The position numbers were made by a program, and so were the translations under genes. From Pseudomonadota bacterium (GTDB lineage Bacteria > Desulfobacterota > Desulfobaccia > Desulfobaccales > 0-14-0-80-60-11): DNA of 17,514 nucleotides. The notes under the pieces were generated by a model, which saw nothing but the letters and a program-made list of their open reading frames with translations, had not been told where the DNA came from and did no database searches. The stretch lies in contig JAHIKF010000210.1 of NCBI GenBank assembly GCA_018897875.1, forward strand, positions 1 through 17,514, written 5' to 3'. Positions 6,843 to 13,979 of this stretch are shown in pieces. How positions within the stretch are numbered: the first letter of the stretch is position 1; the number at the start of each line of letters is the position of its first letter.

Positions 6843-7208
6843 TTAAAACATTTGTTGGGTGGGGGCGTTACAAAAGGTTAAACCTCCCAGGAAGTTCAAG
6901 GCCACCCCGGCCTGGGGGCGGTTGGGCGTTGGGGGATCAAAGCGAATTACCTCGCCGGTAGCCTGGAGGTGGGAGAGGTCGGTGTCTTCCAGGTAGAGCA
7001 GGGGAGCGGAAACGGTAAGGGAGAGGATCTGACCCGGTTGGAAGGAAGTGCCTGGATCTACATGTAAATAGGTGCCGCCCAGGCTGATGTCCCGGAGAAC
7101 GCCTTCACCCTGGAAAGGGGCGTCGGTATCGGGAAGACGGGTATGAAAGGCCACCGGGAGGGTGACCGTAATGCGGTTAAACCGTCTTCTTTCCAAAGGG
7201 GAGGTCAT
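6843..7208 (-). CDS. Single-domain PilZ protein (c-di-GMP receptor)
   Basis: This is a 121-residue cytosolic protein consisting of little more than one PilZ domain. Both c-di-GMP contact motifs are intact: RxxxR as Arg8 and Arg12 in RRRFNR, and D/NxSxxG as Asp40-Ser42-Gly45 in DISLGG. PilZ proteins bind cyclic di-GMP and pass the signal to a partner, often in pili, motility or exopolysaccharide systems. AGGA lies upstream of the ATG at 7208. The gene is divergent from an orphan parA gene and may share regulation with it across 7209-7408, where a 10-bp palindrome ACAATATTGT sits at 7251-7260. The partner is unknown. Confidence 0.88.
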   Translation of the reverse strand: MTSPLERRRFNRITVTLPVAFHTRLPDTDAPFQGEGVLRDISLGGTYLHVDPGTSFQPGQILSLTVSAPLLYLEDTDLSHLQATGEVIRFDPPTPNRPQAGVALNFLGGLTFCNAPTQQMF

Positions 7209-7330
7209 TAACTATCCTGATAAAATGCTTTAACAAAATTCTAAGTGACTACAATATTGTTGCAGGGGTTGTGCCATTTCGTGCAAAAGTTGGGGCGAAA
7301 ATTGTTCTGGCAACCCCGGCCAGATAATCC

Positions 7331-7359
7331 TTGACGGGGTTTCGCCTATACTTTATCAT
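7331..7359 (+). promoter_or_regulatory. Sigma-70 promoter of the ParA-like gene
   Basis: TTGACG (7331-7336) and TATCAT (7354-7359) are separated by exactly 17 bases. The start of transcription would fall about 40 bases before the ATG at 7409. Confidence 0.7.
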
Positions 7360-7408
7360 CAAAAAAAATTACCAAAAAGGGCCGCGGCAGCCGGCCTGAG
7401 TGTCTACC

Positions 7409-8227
7409 ATGTCCCACATCGTGGCGATCATCAACCAGAAGGGCGGTACGGGGAAAACCACCACCACCCTTAACCTTGGGGCCGCTCTGGCCTATCAGGG
7501 ATACCGCACCCTTATTGTCGACCTGGACCCCCAGGGCCACACGAGCATCGGCATCGGTATCGAGCCCGACGCCATCGCCGGTTCCATGTCGGATATCCTC
7601 CTGGTTCCCAAAAAGCGCATCAGCGAGGTGGCGATGCCCACCTACATCCTGGGGCTGGATATTGCCCCGGCCCACATCCATCTGGCCCGGGCGGCGGAGC
7701 AAGTCTATACCCGGGTCTTCCGGGAAGCGATTCTGGCCAATGCCCTCAAGGATGTTGATTACGACTTTGTCCTGATCGACTGCCCCCCCTCTTTGGGCGT
7801 TCTGACCACTAATTCCCTGTATGCGTGCGATTTTATCATCATTCCCTGCCAGATATCCCGCTATTCCCTGGATGGCCTGGCCGACCTGCTCACCACCGTA
7901 GAGACCGTGAAGAACGTGTCCATGGAGGATCTTTTCCAGGAAGATATGTTCCGAATTCTGCTCACCATGTTCGATAAGCGTAACAGCATCACCAACGAAT
8001 ACATCCTGGAGCAGTTAAAACCTTATCGGGAAAAAACCTTCACAACAATAATTATGAAAAATGAGGCCTTGAACCAGGCCCAGATAGCTCAGAAAGCGAT
8101 TTTCGATTACGAGCCCAGGTGTCCCGGGTCCTTGGATCATTCAAAACTCTGCCTTGAATTTCTGGAAATATGGCGAAAAAGAAAAAGTTTGCCGGCAAAG
8201 AGACCAAGCTTGCGAGGCTGCCTCTAA
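7409..8227 (+). CDS. Orphan ParA-family ATPase
   Basis: This is a deviant-Walker ATPase of the ParA/Soj type. The P-loop QKGGTGKTTTT (residues 10-20) carries the signature lysine Lys11 before the loop. DLDPQGHTS gives the A' motif and DFVLIDCPPSLG the Walker B strand. Such ATPases form dynamic gradients on the nucleoid that segregate DNA or position protein complexes. No parB or parS-like site is adjacent, and 8170-8547 encodes an unrelated small protein, so I favour positioning of a protein cargo. The partner PilZ gene is divergent. I use the ATG at 7409, which gives MSHIVAIINQKGG; a GTG at 7400 is in frame, and neither has a clear Shine-Dalgarno. The 3' end overlaps the next gene by 58 bases. 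Confidence 0.9.
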   Translation: MSHIVAIINQKGGTGKTTTTLNLGAALAYQGYRTLIVDLDPQGHTSIGIGIEPDAIAGSMSDILLVPKKRISEVAMPTYILGLDIAPAHIHLARAAEQVYTRVFREAILANALKDVDYDFVLIDCPPSLGVLTTNSLYACDFIIIPCQISRYSLDGLADLLTTVETVKNVSMEDLFQEDMFRILLTMFDKRNSITNEYILEQLKPYREKTFTTIIMKNEALNQAQIAQKAIFDYEPRCPGSLDHSKLCLEFLEIWRKRKSLPAKRPSLRGCL

Positions 8228-8547
8228 CCCAGGCTCTGACCAGCCAGGCTGAGGGTGGGGCGACCTTGTCGCCGCCGCGCCCGTCATTATCTCTCCTCGC
8301 TTCGGAACCCCTCACATGGGATGAAGTCAGCGCCGGCCGCGGGGGACCGCTGGCCGCGGCTTTCTTCTTCCTGGTCCGGGAACTGTCCGATCTCAGGTTA
8401 GCAGTGCAGTCCTCGCCGGGGCCGGCCGAGGCCAATCATCGGATTTACCTGCCCGACCGGGTGCCCCAGCCTCCCGGGATCATGCAGGCCCTGCGCCAGG
8501 CCCGGCAAAGCCTCCAGGACCTGCAGACCCAGCTGTCCCATTTATAG
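8170..8547 (+). CDS. Small Lys-rich hypothetical protein overlapping parA
   Basis: This is a 125-residue protein I do not recognise. It begins MAKKKKFAGKETK, a strongly basic start, then has a Pro/Ser-rich linker, a hydrophobic helix GGPLAAAFFFLVRELSDLRL (about 72-91), and a final amphipathic Gln/Leu-rich helix (MQALRQARQSLQDLQTQL) that may form a coiled coil. Codons favour G or C in the third position as in the neighbouring genes, which supports real coding. The ATG at 8170 lies inside parA in the -1 frame. A basic N-terminus beside a ParA is what cargo-adaptor proteins use to stimulate ParA ATPase activity, so it may be the ParA partner; this is inference. A -1 frameshift fusion to ParA is possible but not needed. 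Confidence 0.6.
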   Translation: MAKKKKFAGKETKLARLPLTQALTSQAEGGATLSPPRPSLSLLASEPLTWDEVSAGRGGPLAAAFFFLVRELSDLRLAVQSSPGPAEANHRIYLPDRVPQPPGIMQALRQARQSLQDLQTQLSHL

Positions 8548-8707
8548 ACACCCCAAGTCTTAGCCTGAGCAGGTCGCCTGGGCAACGGCTCGGGGCGGCT
8601 CCCCGGATTCCTCCCCTTAAGTGGATTTCTCCCGCCAAACGACCGGGAACCTGCCTTTATGACTTCTTAAATTTTGAGGAAAGCCTACGAAGGAGAAGGT
8701 GAAAGAA

Positions 8708-8738
8708 GGGCCAGGGGGGGTCTTGTGACCCCTGGCCC
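8708..8738. terminator. GC-rich hairpin between convergent genes
   Basis: GGGCCAGGGG (8708-8717) pairs with CCCCTGGCCC (8729-8738). There is no T-run on the plus strand; on the minus strand TTCTTTC follows. It may stop transcription arriving from the ParA side. The stretch 8548-8707 shows no gene or recognisable RNA. Confidence 0.4.
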
Positions 8739-8803
8739 CCAAAATGAGATTGGCTGAAGTTAAGCTGGTCGGTTTCGATGCTCATCATCCAACAGCGCCA
8801 CTT

Positions 8804-8841
8804 AAAAAGAAAAACGGGGCGGAAGGGGCCCGAAGGCCCCC
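8804..8841 (-). terminator. Intrinsic terminator of the TPR gene
   Basis: On the minus strand a GGGGCC-TTCG-GGCCCC hairpin (8826-8841), five bases past the stop, is followed after ten bases by a TTTTTCTTTTT tract (complement of 8804-8815). Confidence 0.65.
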
Positions 8842-8845
8842 AAGG

Positions 8846-9361
8846 TTACTTCGTCTTCGCGGGTGGCACCATCGGCGGGGGGCTGCCTGCAGGCTCCGCA
8901 GTACCGGTTGCTTTAATCTTGGCCTGGAGTTTGGCGATATTTTCCTGGATGATCGGAGCAATGGAGCTCTTTTCGCCTACCTCGCGCAGAGGTTTAACCG
9001 CCAGACAGCCGCCGCCGGCAAAGCAGGTTTGCGTTACCTTGTCGAGATATTCATTGGCATGCTCGGAGGCACGATTCAGAAGAGCCAGAGCGTCGTTCAG
9101 TTTACCTTCCCGCTCAAGTAAAACCGCATTGTTGTTAAAGGCAAAGGAGTTGTTAGGATCGGCTTTCATCGCCTTGGCAAATTCACTTTTGGCGGCGTCA
9201 TATTTGCCTTCCCGGACGAAATCATAGCCTGCGGCTATGGGGGTATAGACGTCCATCGCCATCATGGCGCCGCCCTTGGGCTGGGCCATGACCGGCAGTG
9301 CCATGAACAGGCAGAGGGCCGCCACGACGGCTAAAATTACATATTTACGGGTGTTTCGCAT
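8846..9361 (-). CDS. Exported TPR-repeat protein
   Basis: This is a 171-residue protein. Residues 1-26 form a classical signal peptide (basic start, long hydrophobic stretch, ALPVMA cleavage site before Gln27), with no lipobox cysteine at the cleavage site, so a soluble periplasmic location is likely. Residues about 40-105 carry two TPR-like helix pairs (AAGYDFVREGKYDAAKSEF, then SFAFNNNAVLLEREGKLNDA). Cys113 and Cys119 in a Gly-rich loop could form a disulfide. The C-terminus is Pro/Ala-rich. AAGGAGAG before the ATG at 9361 is a strong ribosome binding site. TPR domains mediate protein contacts; the partner is unknown and the neighbours give no clue. Confidence 0.85.
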   Translation of the reverse strand: MRNTRKYVILAVVAALCLFMALPVMAQPKGGAMMAMDVYTPIAAGYDFVREGKYDAAKSEFAKAMKADPNNSFAFNNNAVLLEREGKLNDALALLNRASEHANEYLDKVTQTCFAGGGCLAVKPLREVGEKSSIAPIIQENIAKLQAKIKATGTAEPAGSPPPMVPPAKTK

Positions 9362-9419
9362 AATATCTCTCCTTAGGATTTAGAGCTTCAAGTCAAACCG
9401 CCCCGTTCGACCTGCATAG

Positions 9420-9448
9420 ATAATTAAGGATTTTTTCATCAATGTCAA
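9420..9448 (-). promoter_or_regulatory. Promoter of the TPR gene
   Basis: On the minus strand a consensus -35 TTGACA (9443-9448) and a -10 AATTAT (9420-9425) are 17 bases apart and sit about 60-85 bases before the ATG at 9361. The remainder, 9449-9636, has no gene or clear signal. Confidence 0.6.
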
Positions 9449-9636
9449 GGAAAGTACTGTCTTAAACCTCTATTAAGGTGGTTTTCCAGGAAAAAATTAT
9501 GCCGAAGGAAAGCCTCGAGATCCCCGGCGCGCCCCTGGTATTCCGGTAATATCCGGCCCCTGGACCGAAGGCCCCGAGGGTTTTATGGCTCCACCCACTG
9601 GCGCGGTCAAGCCATAACCCGGCCCACGAAGGCACT

Positions 9637-10434
9637 TCACCCGGTTATGCCGAAGCGCTCCCGGATCACCGGCCGCCAGCGGCGGGGACCCTCCAGGTCC
9701 AGGTTGACGGTGATCAGGGCCTCGGTTTCCCCGCCGCAGGTGACGATCCACCCGGTCAGGTCATCCCAGGTCCGCACCTGCCGGGCCAAGGCGGCGTTAT
9801 CTTCTGGGGCTGGAGGTTGGATGGCAAAGGAACGCCCTCCCTGAAGCGGGTAGTGGCGTCCGGTAATCTCCACCACCGCCGCCGCGGTATTCACCCCCAC
9901 CACCGGCAGGTAATAATCGAAGGCCCGGGTCAGGGCCCCGGTCTGCCAGTGGCCCCGGAGAATGGGGAAAATGGCGGGATTGACGATGAGATCCACCCCT
10001 GCACCCGCCAGGCGCCGGGCCGCCTCGGGCTGGCCCCAAAAATCGATGCACACCGGCAGGCCCAGGCGTCCGAAGTCGGTGTCCCACACCTGCCACCCCT
10101 CGCCAGGGACCACGCCGAAGCCCCGACGCTCCAGGTTGCCCAGGTTGTGCTTCCGCTGGCGGCCCAGCAACCGGCCCCGGCGGTCGAACAGAGTGGCGGT
10201 GTTGTATCGCCTCCCGTCGGCTTCTTCCACCAGCCCGGCGATGATATGGACCTGGAGGCGGGCTGCCGCCGCCGCCAGTTCCTCCTCGCCCCAGAAGGGA
10301 AAATACTCGGGAAAGCAGATCAGATCAGCTTCCTGTTCCTGGCAGCCCTGGAGCAGCGTCAGGGCCCGGGTGAGATTCTCCCGGCTGTCCAGGCGGGGCG
10401 CCGGAAGCGCCTGGATGAGAATGATTTTTGCCAT
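9637..10434 (-). CDS. Carbon-nitrogen hydrolase (nitrilase superfamily)
   Basis: This is a 265-residue cytoplasmic amidase-like enzyme. The catalytic triad of the superfamily is visible as Glu43 in CFPEYFP, Lys95 in RQRKHNL, and Cys129 in LPVCIDFWGQPEAAR. The length is that of a stand-alone nitrilase domain, as in omega-amidase, N-carbamoyl hydrolase or Nit-type damage-repair enzymes; the substrate cannot be assigned from sequence alone. AAGGA precedes the ATG at 10434. The gene is monocistronic: it diverges from the prepilin peptidase gene and its downstream neighbour lies 275 bases away. No partner such as a glutamine-dependent synthetase is adjacent. Confidence 0.9.
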   Translation of the reverse strand: MAKIILIQALPAPRLDSRENLTRALTLLQGCQEQEADLICFPEYFPFWGEEELAAAAARLQVHIIAGLVEEADGRRYNTATLFDRRGRLLGRQRKHNLGNLERRGFGVVPGEGWQVWDTDFGRLGLPVCIDFWGQPEAARRLAGAGVDLIVNPAIFPILRGHWQTGALTRAFDYYLPVVGVNTAAAVVEITGRHYPLQGGRSFAIQPPAPEDNAALARQVRTWDDLTGWIVTCGGETEALITVNLDLEGPRRWRPVIRERFGITG

Positions 10435-10606
10435 GCCGTTTTCCTTAATCTGTCCTTCGTTTAGTTACGCCACTGTATCACCAGGGCCGCCGGACCCTCA
10501 AGGATTTATGCGGCCCGGTTCTTTTTTACCCCGGGAAAATTAACTTTAATGCAAGAAAATTCCGAGGATTAAAGGAACAGGAACCTCATCCGCTCTGGAG
10601 GCGAAG

Positions 10607-11161
10607 TTGTCCGACTGGTTGTCTAACTTGGGCCCCTGGCTTAAAACCCACCCTGACCTGATTCTCCCGCTCCTGCTCAGCCTGGGGATGGCCGGCTGCG
10701 ACCTCAAGACCAGGCGAATCCCCAATTACCTGACCTTTGGCGGCGCCCTGGGGGGGTTGGGTTTTCAATTCGGCTATCACGGTTTCCCGGGACTGCTGGA
10801 TGGGTTGGCGGGGTTGGGGCTGGGGTTTATCCTGCTGCTGGGGCCCTATCTGTTGGGGGGCATGGGGGCGGGCGATGTCAAGGCCAGTGCGGCCCTGGGC
10901 GCCTGGCTGGGCCTGTGGCGCGCCTTTGCCCTCTTTGTCTATATGGGCCTCGCCGGGGGGCTGATCATCCTAATCGTAATGCTGTGGCAGCGGCGCCTTC
11001 TGGCCGGAATCCGAGAGATGTGGGATTTTCTCCTGAACTGGGTCCTCTGCCGCCCTTTCGACTCCAAACCCCCGGCGTCCGCGTCGCGCCAGCGAACCAC
11101 CATTCCCTACGGGGCGGCCATGGCCTTGGGAATGGCCGTGCTCTGCTGGCGTCTGGCTTAA
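10607..11161 (+). CDS. Type IV prepilin peptidase, A24 family (CpaA/TadV type)
   Basis: This is a 184-residue inner-membrane aspartyl protease that cleaves the leader of type IV prepilins or pseudopilins. The two catalytic aspartates are Asp32 in GCDLKTRRIPN and Asp90 in GMGAGDVKASAALG. Hydrophobic helices surround them. The N-terminal methyltransferase domain of PilD is missing, as in CpaA/TadV enzymes of Tad pilus systems. The start is TTG at 10607: no ATG or GTG lies between it and the first helix, and GGAGG at 10597-10601 is correctly spaced. No pilus genes are seen in the window, so the pilin substrate must be encoded elsewhere. Confidence 0.92.
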   Translation: MSDWLSNLGPWLKTHPDLILPLLLSLGMAGCDLKTRRIPNYLTFGGALGGLGFQFGYHGFPGLLDGLAGLGLGFILLLGPYLLGGMGAGDVKASAALGAWLGLWRAFALFVYMGLAGGLIILIVMLWQRRLLAGIREMWDFLLNWVLCRPFDSKPPASASRQRTTIPYGAAMALGMAVLCWRLA

Positions 11162-11244
11162 CGACCCGTGAAGTTTGCTGGAGACCGAGTTGCAATCAAA
11201 AAGTAATTATGGGTAGCCGCAGGCTTTAGCGTGAAAGTCCACCT

Positions 11245-11362
11245 GTAGGGGCGGTGCGCTCACCGCCCACAAGGAATTTCATAACTGGGGGTGGCCCAAA
11301 GCGGCCATGATGGTTTAGCCTGTCCAAGGATTTTCGCACAGCCTGGAAAGGCTGTGCCACCA
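11245..11362. repeat. Three hairpin repeats between convergent genes
   Basis: This stretch holds a GTAGGGGCGG family copy (11245-11270), a TTTCATAA/GGTGGCCC/GGCCATGA copy (11275-11312) and a GCACAGCC-TGGAAA-GGCTGTGC hairpin (11336-11358). The last has two more copies at 12539-12561 and 12581-12604. They fill the gap between the prepilin peptidase and kinase genes; no terminator with a T-run is visible for either. Confidence 0.7.
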
Positions 11363-11394
11363 GTCAGAAAAATTGTGGGTAAGGGAAAGTTTAT

Positions 11395-11415
11395 AGCTGA
11401 CAGCTGAACGCTTTC
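11395..11415. repeat. Short heptamer array at the 3' end of the kinase gene
   Basis: Units AGCTGAC, AGCTGAA and CGCTTTC end two bases before the TAA stop codon of the minus-strand gene (11418-11420). Read on the minus strand it resembles the array at 1524-1560. Confidence 0.6.
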
Positions 11416-11417
11416 CT

Positions 11418-12416
11418 TTATAGTTCGGCTGCGAGCCGGGTCAGGCGCGGGAAGGCATCCGGCCGCGCCAGCAGTTGCCGCTGCAACGCCTTAACGGCCG
11501 TGGGGATGTAGCGGGCGAACTGATCCTTGCCCTTCACCTTGGTCAGGTAGCCGTAAGCCCCTAGAATTTGTAGATTTCGGCAGAGCGCCAGGTGGTAATA
11601 TTGCTCCCGGAAGGCCGCCGGGTTCACTTCCAGCCGGGACGTGAGGAGGGTGAGGTAGTAGTCCAGGAGTTCGGTCTGCCAGGCGGGACTCAGGTTGACA
11701 TACGGGTCGATGAGCAGGGAGGCCACATCGTAGCCCAACGGCCCCAACCTCCCCCCCTGGAAGTCGATGACCCGCAGGCGCCCGCTGGTGATGAACAGAT
11801 TCCGGGACTGGAAGTCACGGTGGAGGAAGTAGTTGGGGCCGGGGGGCAGGGCCCCGGTGAGGAGAGGTTCGAAATCCGGCGCCAGGTCTTCCAGGCTGAC
11901 CTTCAAGCCGAGATAGTTGTTCAGGAAGGCCCGGACGAAATAACCGCACTCGCGCTCCCACAAGAAGGGCCGGTGCAATACCGGGGTGTCGAAACACCAG
12001 GAGGAGTCGAACCCCTGCTCCCCCTTGATCTGCATGTCTACCAGGAGTTCCAGGGCCTGGCGGTACCAGTGGCGAATCTGGCTCTCCTGGGGCTGCCGCT
12101 TGATGACGGACTCGAGGCTGATGTCACCCAGGTCTTCGATCATCATCCAGAACTCTTCCCGGCAATAGGTGTAGATCTCCGGCACCGGCACCCCTTGCGC
12201 CCGGAGGTGGCGGCCCACCAGGTAGTAGGAGTCGTTTTCATTCACTTCCCCTCCCGGCGGGAAAGGATGGAACAGGAGCACGACGGTGGGGGACCCCAAC
12301 AGGCGGTAATAGCGGCGGTCGGAGCCATCGCCGGCCAAAGTTTGGGGGGAGGTGAGGCTGACGTTCCGGGCTGTCGCGGCGGTCTCCAGGCGTGCGGTCC
12401 AGAGATATTCCGGCAT
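11418..12416 (-). CDS. AmgK-like sugar-1-kinase (aminoglycoside phosphotransferase fold)
   Basis: This is a 332-residue kinase of the APH/choline-kinase fold. The catalytic loop is HRDFQSRN at 199-206 (Asp201), and the metal-binding IDFQ is at 217-220 (Asp218), followed by GPLGYDVASLLIDPY. This block closely resembles AmgK, which phosphorylates MurNAc/GlcNAc at the anomeric carbon in the anabolic peptidoglycan-recycling route. GGAGG (12423-12427) precedes the ATG at 12416. The next gene upstream on the same strand encodes a nucleotidyltransferase of the kind that accepts such sugar-1-phosphates, which supports the assignment. 410 bases of repeats separate the two. A kinase for another sugar (for example mannose or a LPS sugar) is the main alternative. 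Confidence 0.75.
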   Translation of the reverse strand: MPEYLWTARLETAATARNVSLTSPQTLAGDGSDRRYYRLLGSPTVVLLFHPFPPGGEVNENDSYYLVGRHLRAQGVPVPEIYTYCREEFWMMIEDLGDISLESVIKRQPQESQIRHWYRQALELLVDMQIKGEQGFDSSWCFDTPVLHRPFLWERECGYFVRAFLNNYLGLKVSLEDLAPDFEPLLTGALPPGPNYFLHRDFQSRNLFITSGRLRVIDFQGGRLGPLGYDVASLLIDPYVNLSPAWQTELLDYYLTLLTSRLEVNPAAFREQYYHLALCRNLQILGAYGYLTKVKGKDQFARYIPTAVKALQRQLLARPDAFPRLTRLAAEL

Positions 12417-12538
12417 AAATATCCTCCAGGGCCTCCCGGGGCCTTTTGTTTAGGGGCGACCTTTACCCTATTACTCTAAGCAGTCGCGCCTGGGGCGTTG
12501 GCTCCCCAGTAAAGCATGAAAAGCTGGGATTGGCTGGT

Positions 12539-12737
12539 GGCACAGCCTTTCCAGGCTGTGCACGACTAACCTGTTTCCTGGGCACAGGCTGGAAAGCCTG
12601 TGCCACCACATTAGTTGGCAGGGCGGGCCTCCGCGCCCGCCGCCATCCTGGCGCAATGGTGCGTAGGACGCACCCTACGGCAGACTTTTCAGACCAGTAC
12701 CTCATGGGCCTTTGGCCCACCCGTAAATTATGAAAAG
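12539..12737. repeat. Repeat cluster filling the kinase/nucleotidyltransferase gap
   Basis: This cluster contains, in order, two GGCACAGCC-type hairpins (12539-12561 and 12581-12604), a GGGCGGGC/GCCCGCCG hairpin (12621-12642), a GGTGCGT/ACGCACC hairpin (12659-12679) and a TCATGGGCC/GGCCCACC copy ending in TATGAAAAG (12702-12737). With the heptamers that follow, they occupy almost all of 12417-12826, where no gene is supported. The order from 12621 to 12794 mirrors that at 1-120 in opposite orientation for the flanking CTTTTCGGAACAG and shared modules. Confidence 0.75.
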
Positions 12738-12756
12738 TTCATGCCTGCCCTTGCTC

Positions 12757-12784
12757 TTGACTTTGGACCTTGAACCTTGAACTT
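12757..12784. repeat. Tandem heptamer array (TGAACCT type)
   Basis: Units TTGACTT, TGGACCT, TGAACCT and TGAACTT lie 43 bases downstream of the nucleotidyltransferase stop codon, next to the repeat cluster. Confidence 0.75.
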
Positions 12785-12826
12785 TTCGGAACAGTAATCG
12801 ATTAAATGCTCCGCTTAAAGACTCCG

Positions 12827-13777
12827 TTATGATACCAGAACCCGGCCACGGGCGGAATCTTTCACCTGCACCCCGGAGGCCACGATGCAATCTTCCAACT
12901 CCACTCCTGGGGCAATGACTGCCCGCTCCCAGACCACGGTATTTTTCAGAAACGCCCCCGCCGCCACCACCGCTTCCGCCCCCAGGCAGACGCCGCCGCC
13001 AAATTGCGCCCCGGCCCCGATCCTGGCCCCGGGGCCGATGAGGGGGTCGGTTAGACCGGGGAAATATCGCCCCAACTTGGGGGAGGCGCCGGCCAGGAGC
13101 CGCTGGTGCGCCGCCAGGTAATTCTCCGGCGTGCCCAGGTCCTGCCAGAAATGGTTCGATACCGTGAGGCAAGCCAGCCGCTCCCCCGCCGCTATGGCCT
13201 CCCGCCAGGCCTGGACCAAATCAGCGGGGCCCTGGGCCGGGATATACCTGAGCATCTTCCGGTCCACCACCTGGATGCCGGTGTAGGCCAGGGGTTTTTC
13301 GTCAGCGCCCCCGCCGGGCGGCGGGGCCCCGATGCTCATCACCGCATCACCCGCCACCCAGACGTTGTTATACGCCGGGCAGTCATGGAGCACCAGGGTG
13401 CTCACGGCCTCCGGTCGGTGGGCGCGGTAAACCTCGGCCAGGTCGAGATCGGTCAAGATATCGGCGTTGATGGCCAGAAACGCCCCTTCCCGCAGGACCT
13501 CCCCCAACTGCCGCAATCCCCCGCCGGTTCCCAGGATCTCCGGCTCGTGGCTGACACTGAGCAGGAAACTCCAGGGCTCGGACCGCAAAAAATCGTGCAC
13601 CTGATCCGCCAGATGATGGGTGTTCACTGCCACCTGGAAACAGCCCGCGGCTTCCAACTGCGCCAGCACCAGCCCCAGCAGGGGCCGGTTCAACACCGGC
13701 CACAGCGGCTTGGGACGGATATCCGTCAGCGGCAGGAGCCGCGTCCCCAACCCCGCCGCCAATACCGCTGCTTTCAT
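12827..13777 (-). CDS. Sugar-1-phosphate nucleotidyltransferase (MurU-like) with beta-helix tail
   Basis: This is a 316-residue enzyme transferring NMP to a sugar-1-phosphate. The N-terminal Rossmann-like domain has the signature GLGTR...RPKP (Gly9, Arg13, Lys23), and metal-binding Asp106 is in AINADILTD. Residues about 240-312 form hexapeptide turns (LIGPGARIGAGAQF..., then VIAPGVELEDCIVASG), a left-handed beta-helix. MurU of the AmgK/MurU recycling pathway has only the first domain, so this is a longer relative; GDP-mannose or glucose-1-phosphate enzymes are alternatives. Pairing with the AmgK-like gene favours MurNAc-1-P or GlcNAc-1-P as substrate, giving UDP-sugar for peptidoglycan without MurA. 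GGAG precedes the ATG at 13777. A heptamer array begins 12 bases upstream of the start codon. Confidence 0.8.
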   Translation of the reverse strand: MKAAVLAAGLGTRLLPLTDIRPKPLWPVLNRPLLGLVLAQLEAAGCFQVAVNTHHLADQVHDFLRSEPWSFLLSVSHEPEILGTGGGLRQLGEVLREGAFLAINADILTDLDLAEVYRAHRPEAVSTLVLHDCPAYNNVWVAGDAVMSIGAPPPGGGADEKPLAYTGIQVVDRKMLRYIPAQGPADLVQAWREAIAAGERLACLTVSNHFWQDLGTPENYLAAHQRLLAGASPKLGRYFPGLTDPLIGPGARIGAGAQFGGGVCLGAEAVVAAGAFLKNTVVWERAVIAPGVELEDCIVASGVQVKDSARGRVLVS

Positions 13778-13788
13778 AGGGGCTCCGG

Positions 13789-13979
13789 GTTTTCAGTTTT
13801 CGGTTTTCGGTTTTCGGTTACAGAAATGAGGTCGAATCTCGGCGTAGAAGACTGCCCGAGTTTACCTATATTCATTGACGCCAGGTCTCGTCTTTCCTTG
13901 GTTAAGTTGGCCATTACGCAGGAAAAGATATCATCGCTTTAGTTTTTGGCTTTTACCGAAAACCGAAAACCGGAAACTC
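13789..13979. repeat. Inverted pair of TTTTCGG heptamer arrays
   Basis: The left array (13789-13816) has units GTTTTCA, GTTTTCG, GTTTTCG, GTTTTCG. The right array (13952-13979) has TTTACCG, AAAACCG, AAAACCG, GAAACTC, the reverse complement of the same unit. About 135 bases without a gene lie between them. The right array reaches into the TGA stop codon (13978-13980) of the acyl-CoA synthetase gene, and the left one lies just upstream of the nucleotidyltransferase start. A transcript crossing both could fold into a long stem. Confidence 0.8.

Noticed and set aside
8170..8227. Programmed -1 frameshift joining ParA and the small Lys-rich protein at the A-rich stretch GAAAAAGAAAAAG
   Set aside because: No true slippery heptamer fits the zero frame, and the downstream frame has its own ATG, so an ordinary overlap explains it.
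8548..8707. Riboswitch or small RNA after the ParA operon
   Set aside because: The stretch has some G/C pairing potential, but I could not match any known riboswitch core, and it lies downstream, not upstream, of genes on its strand.
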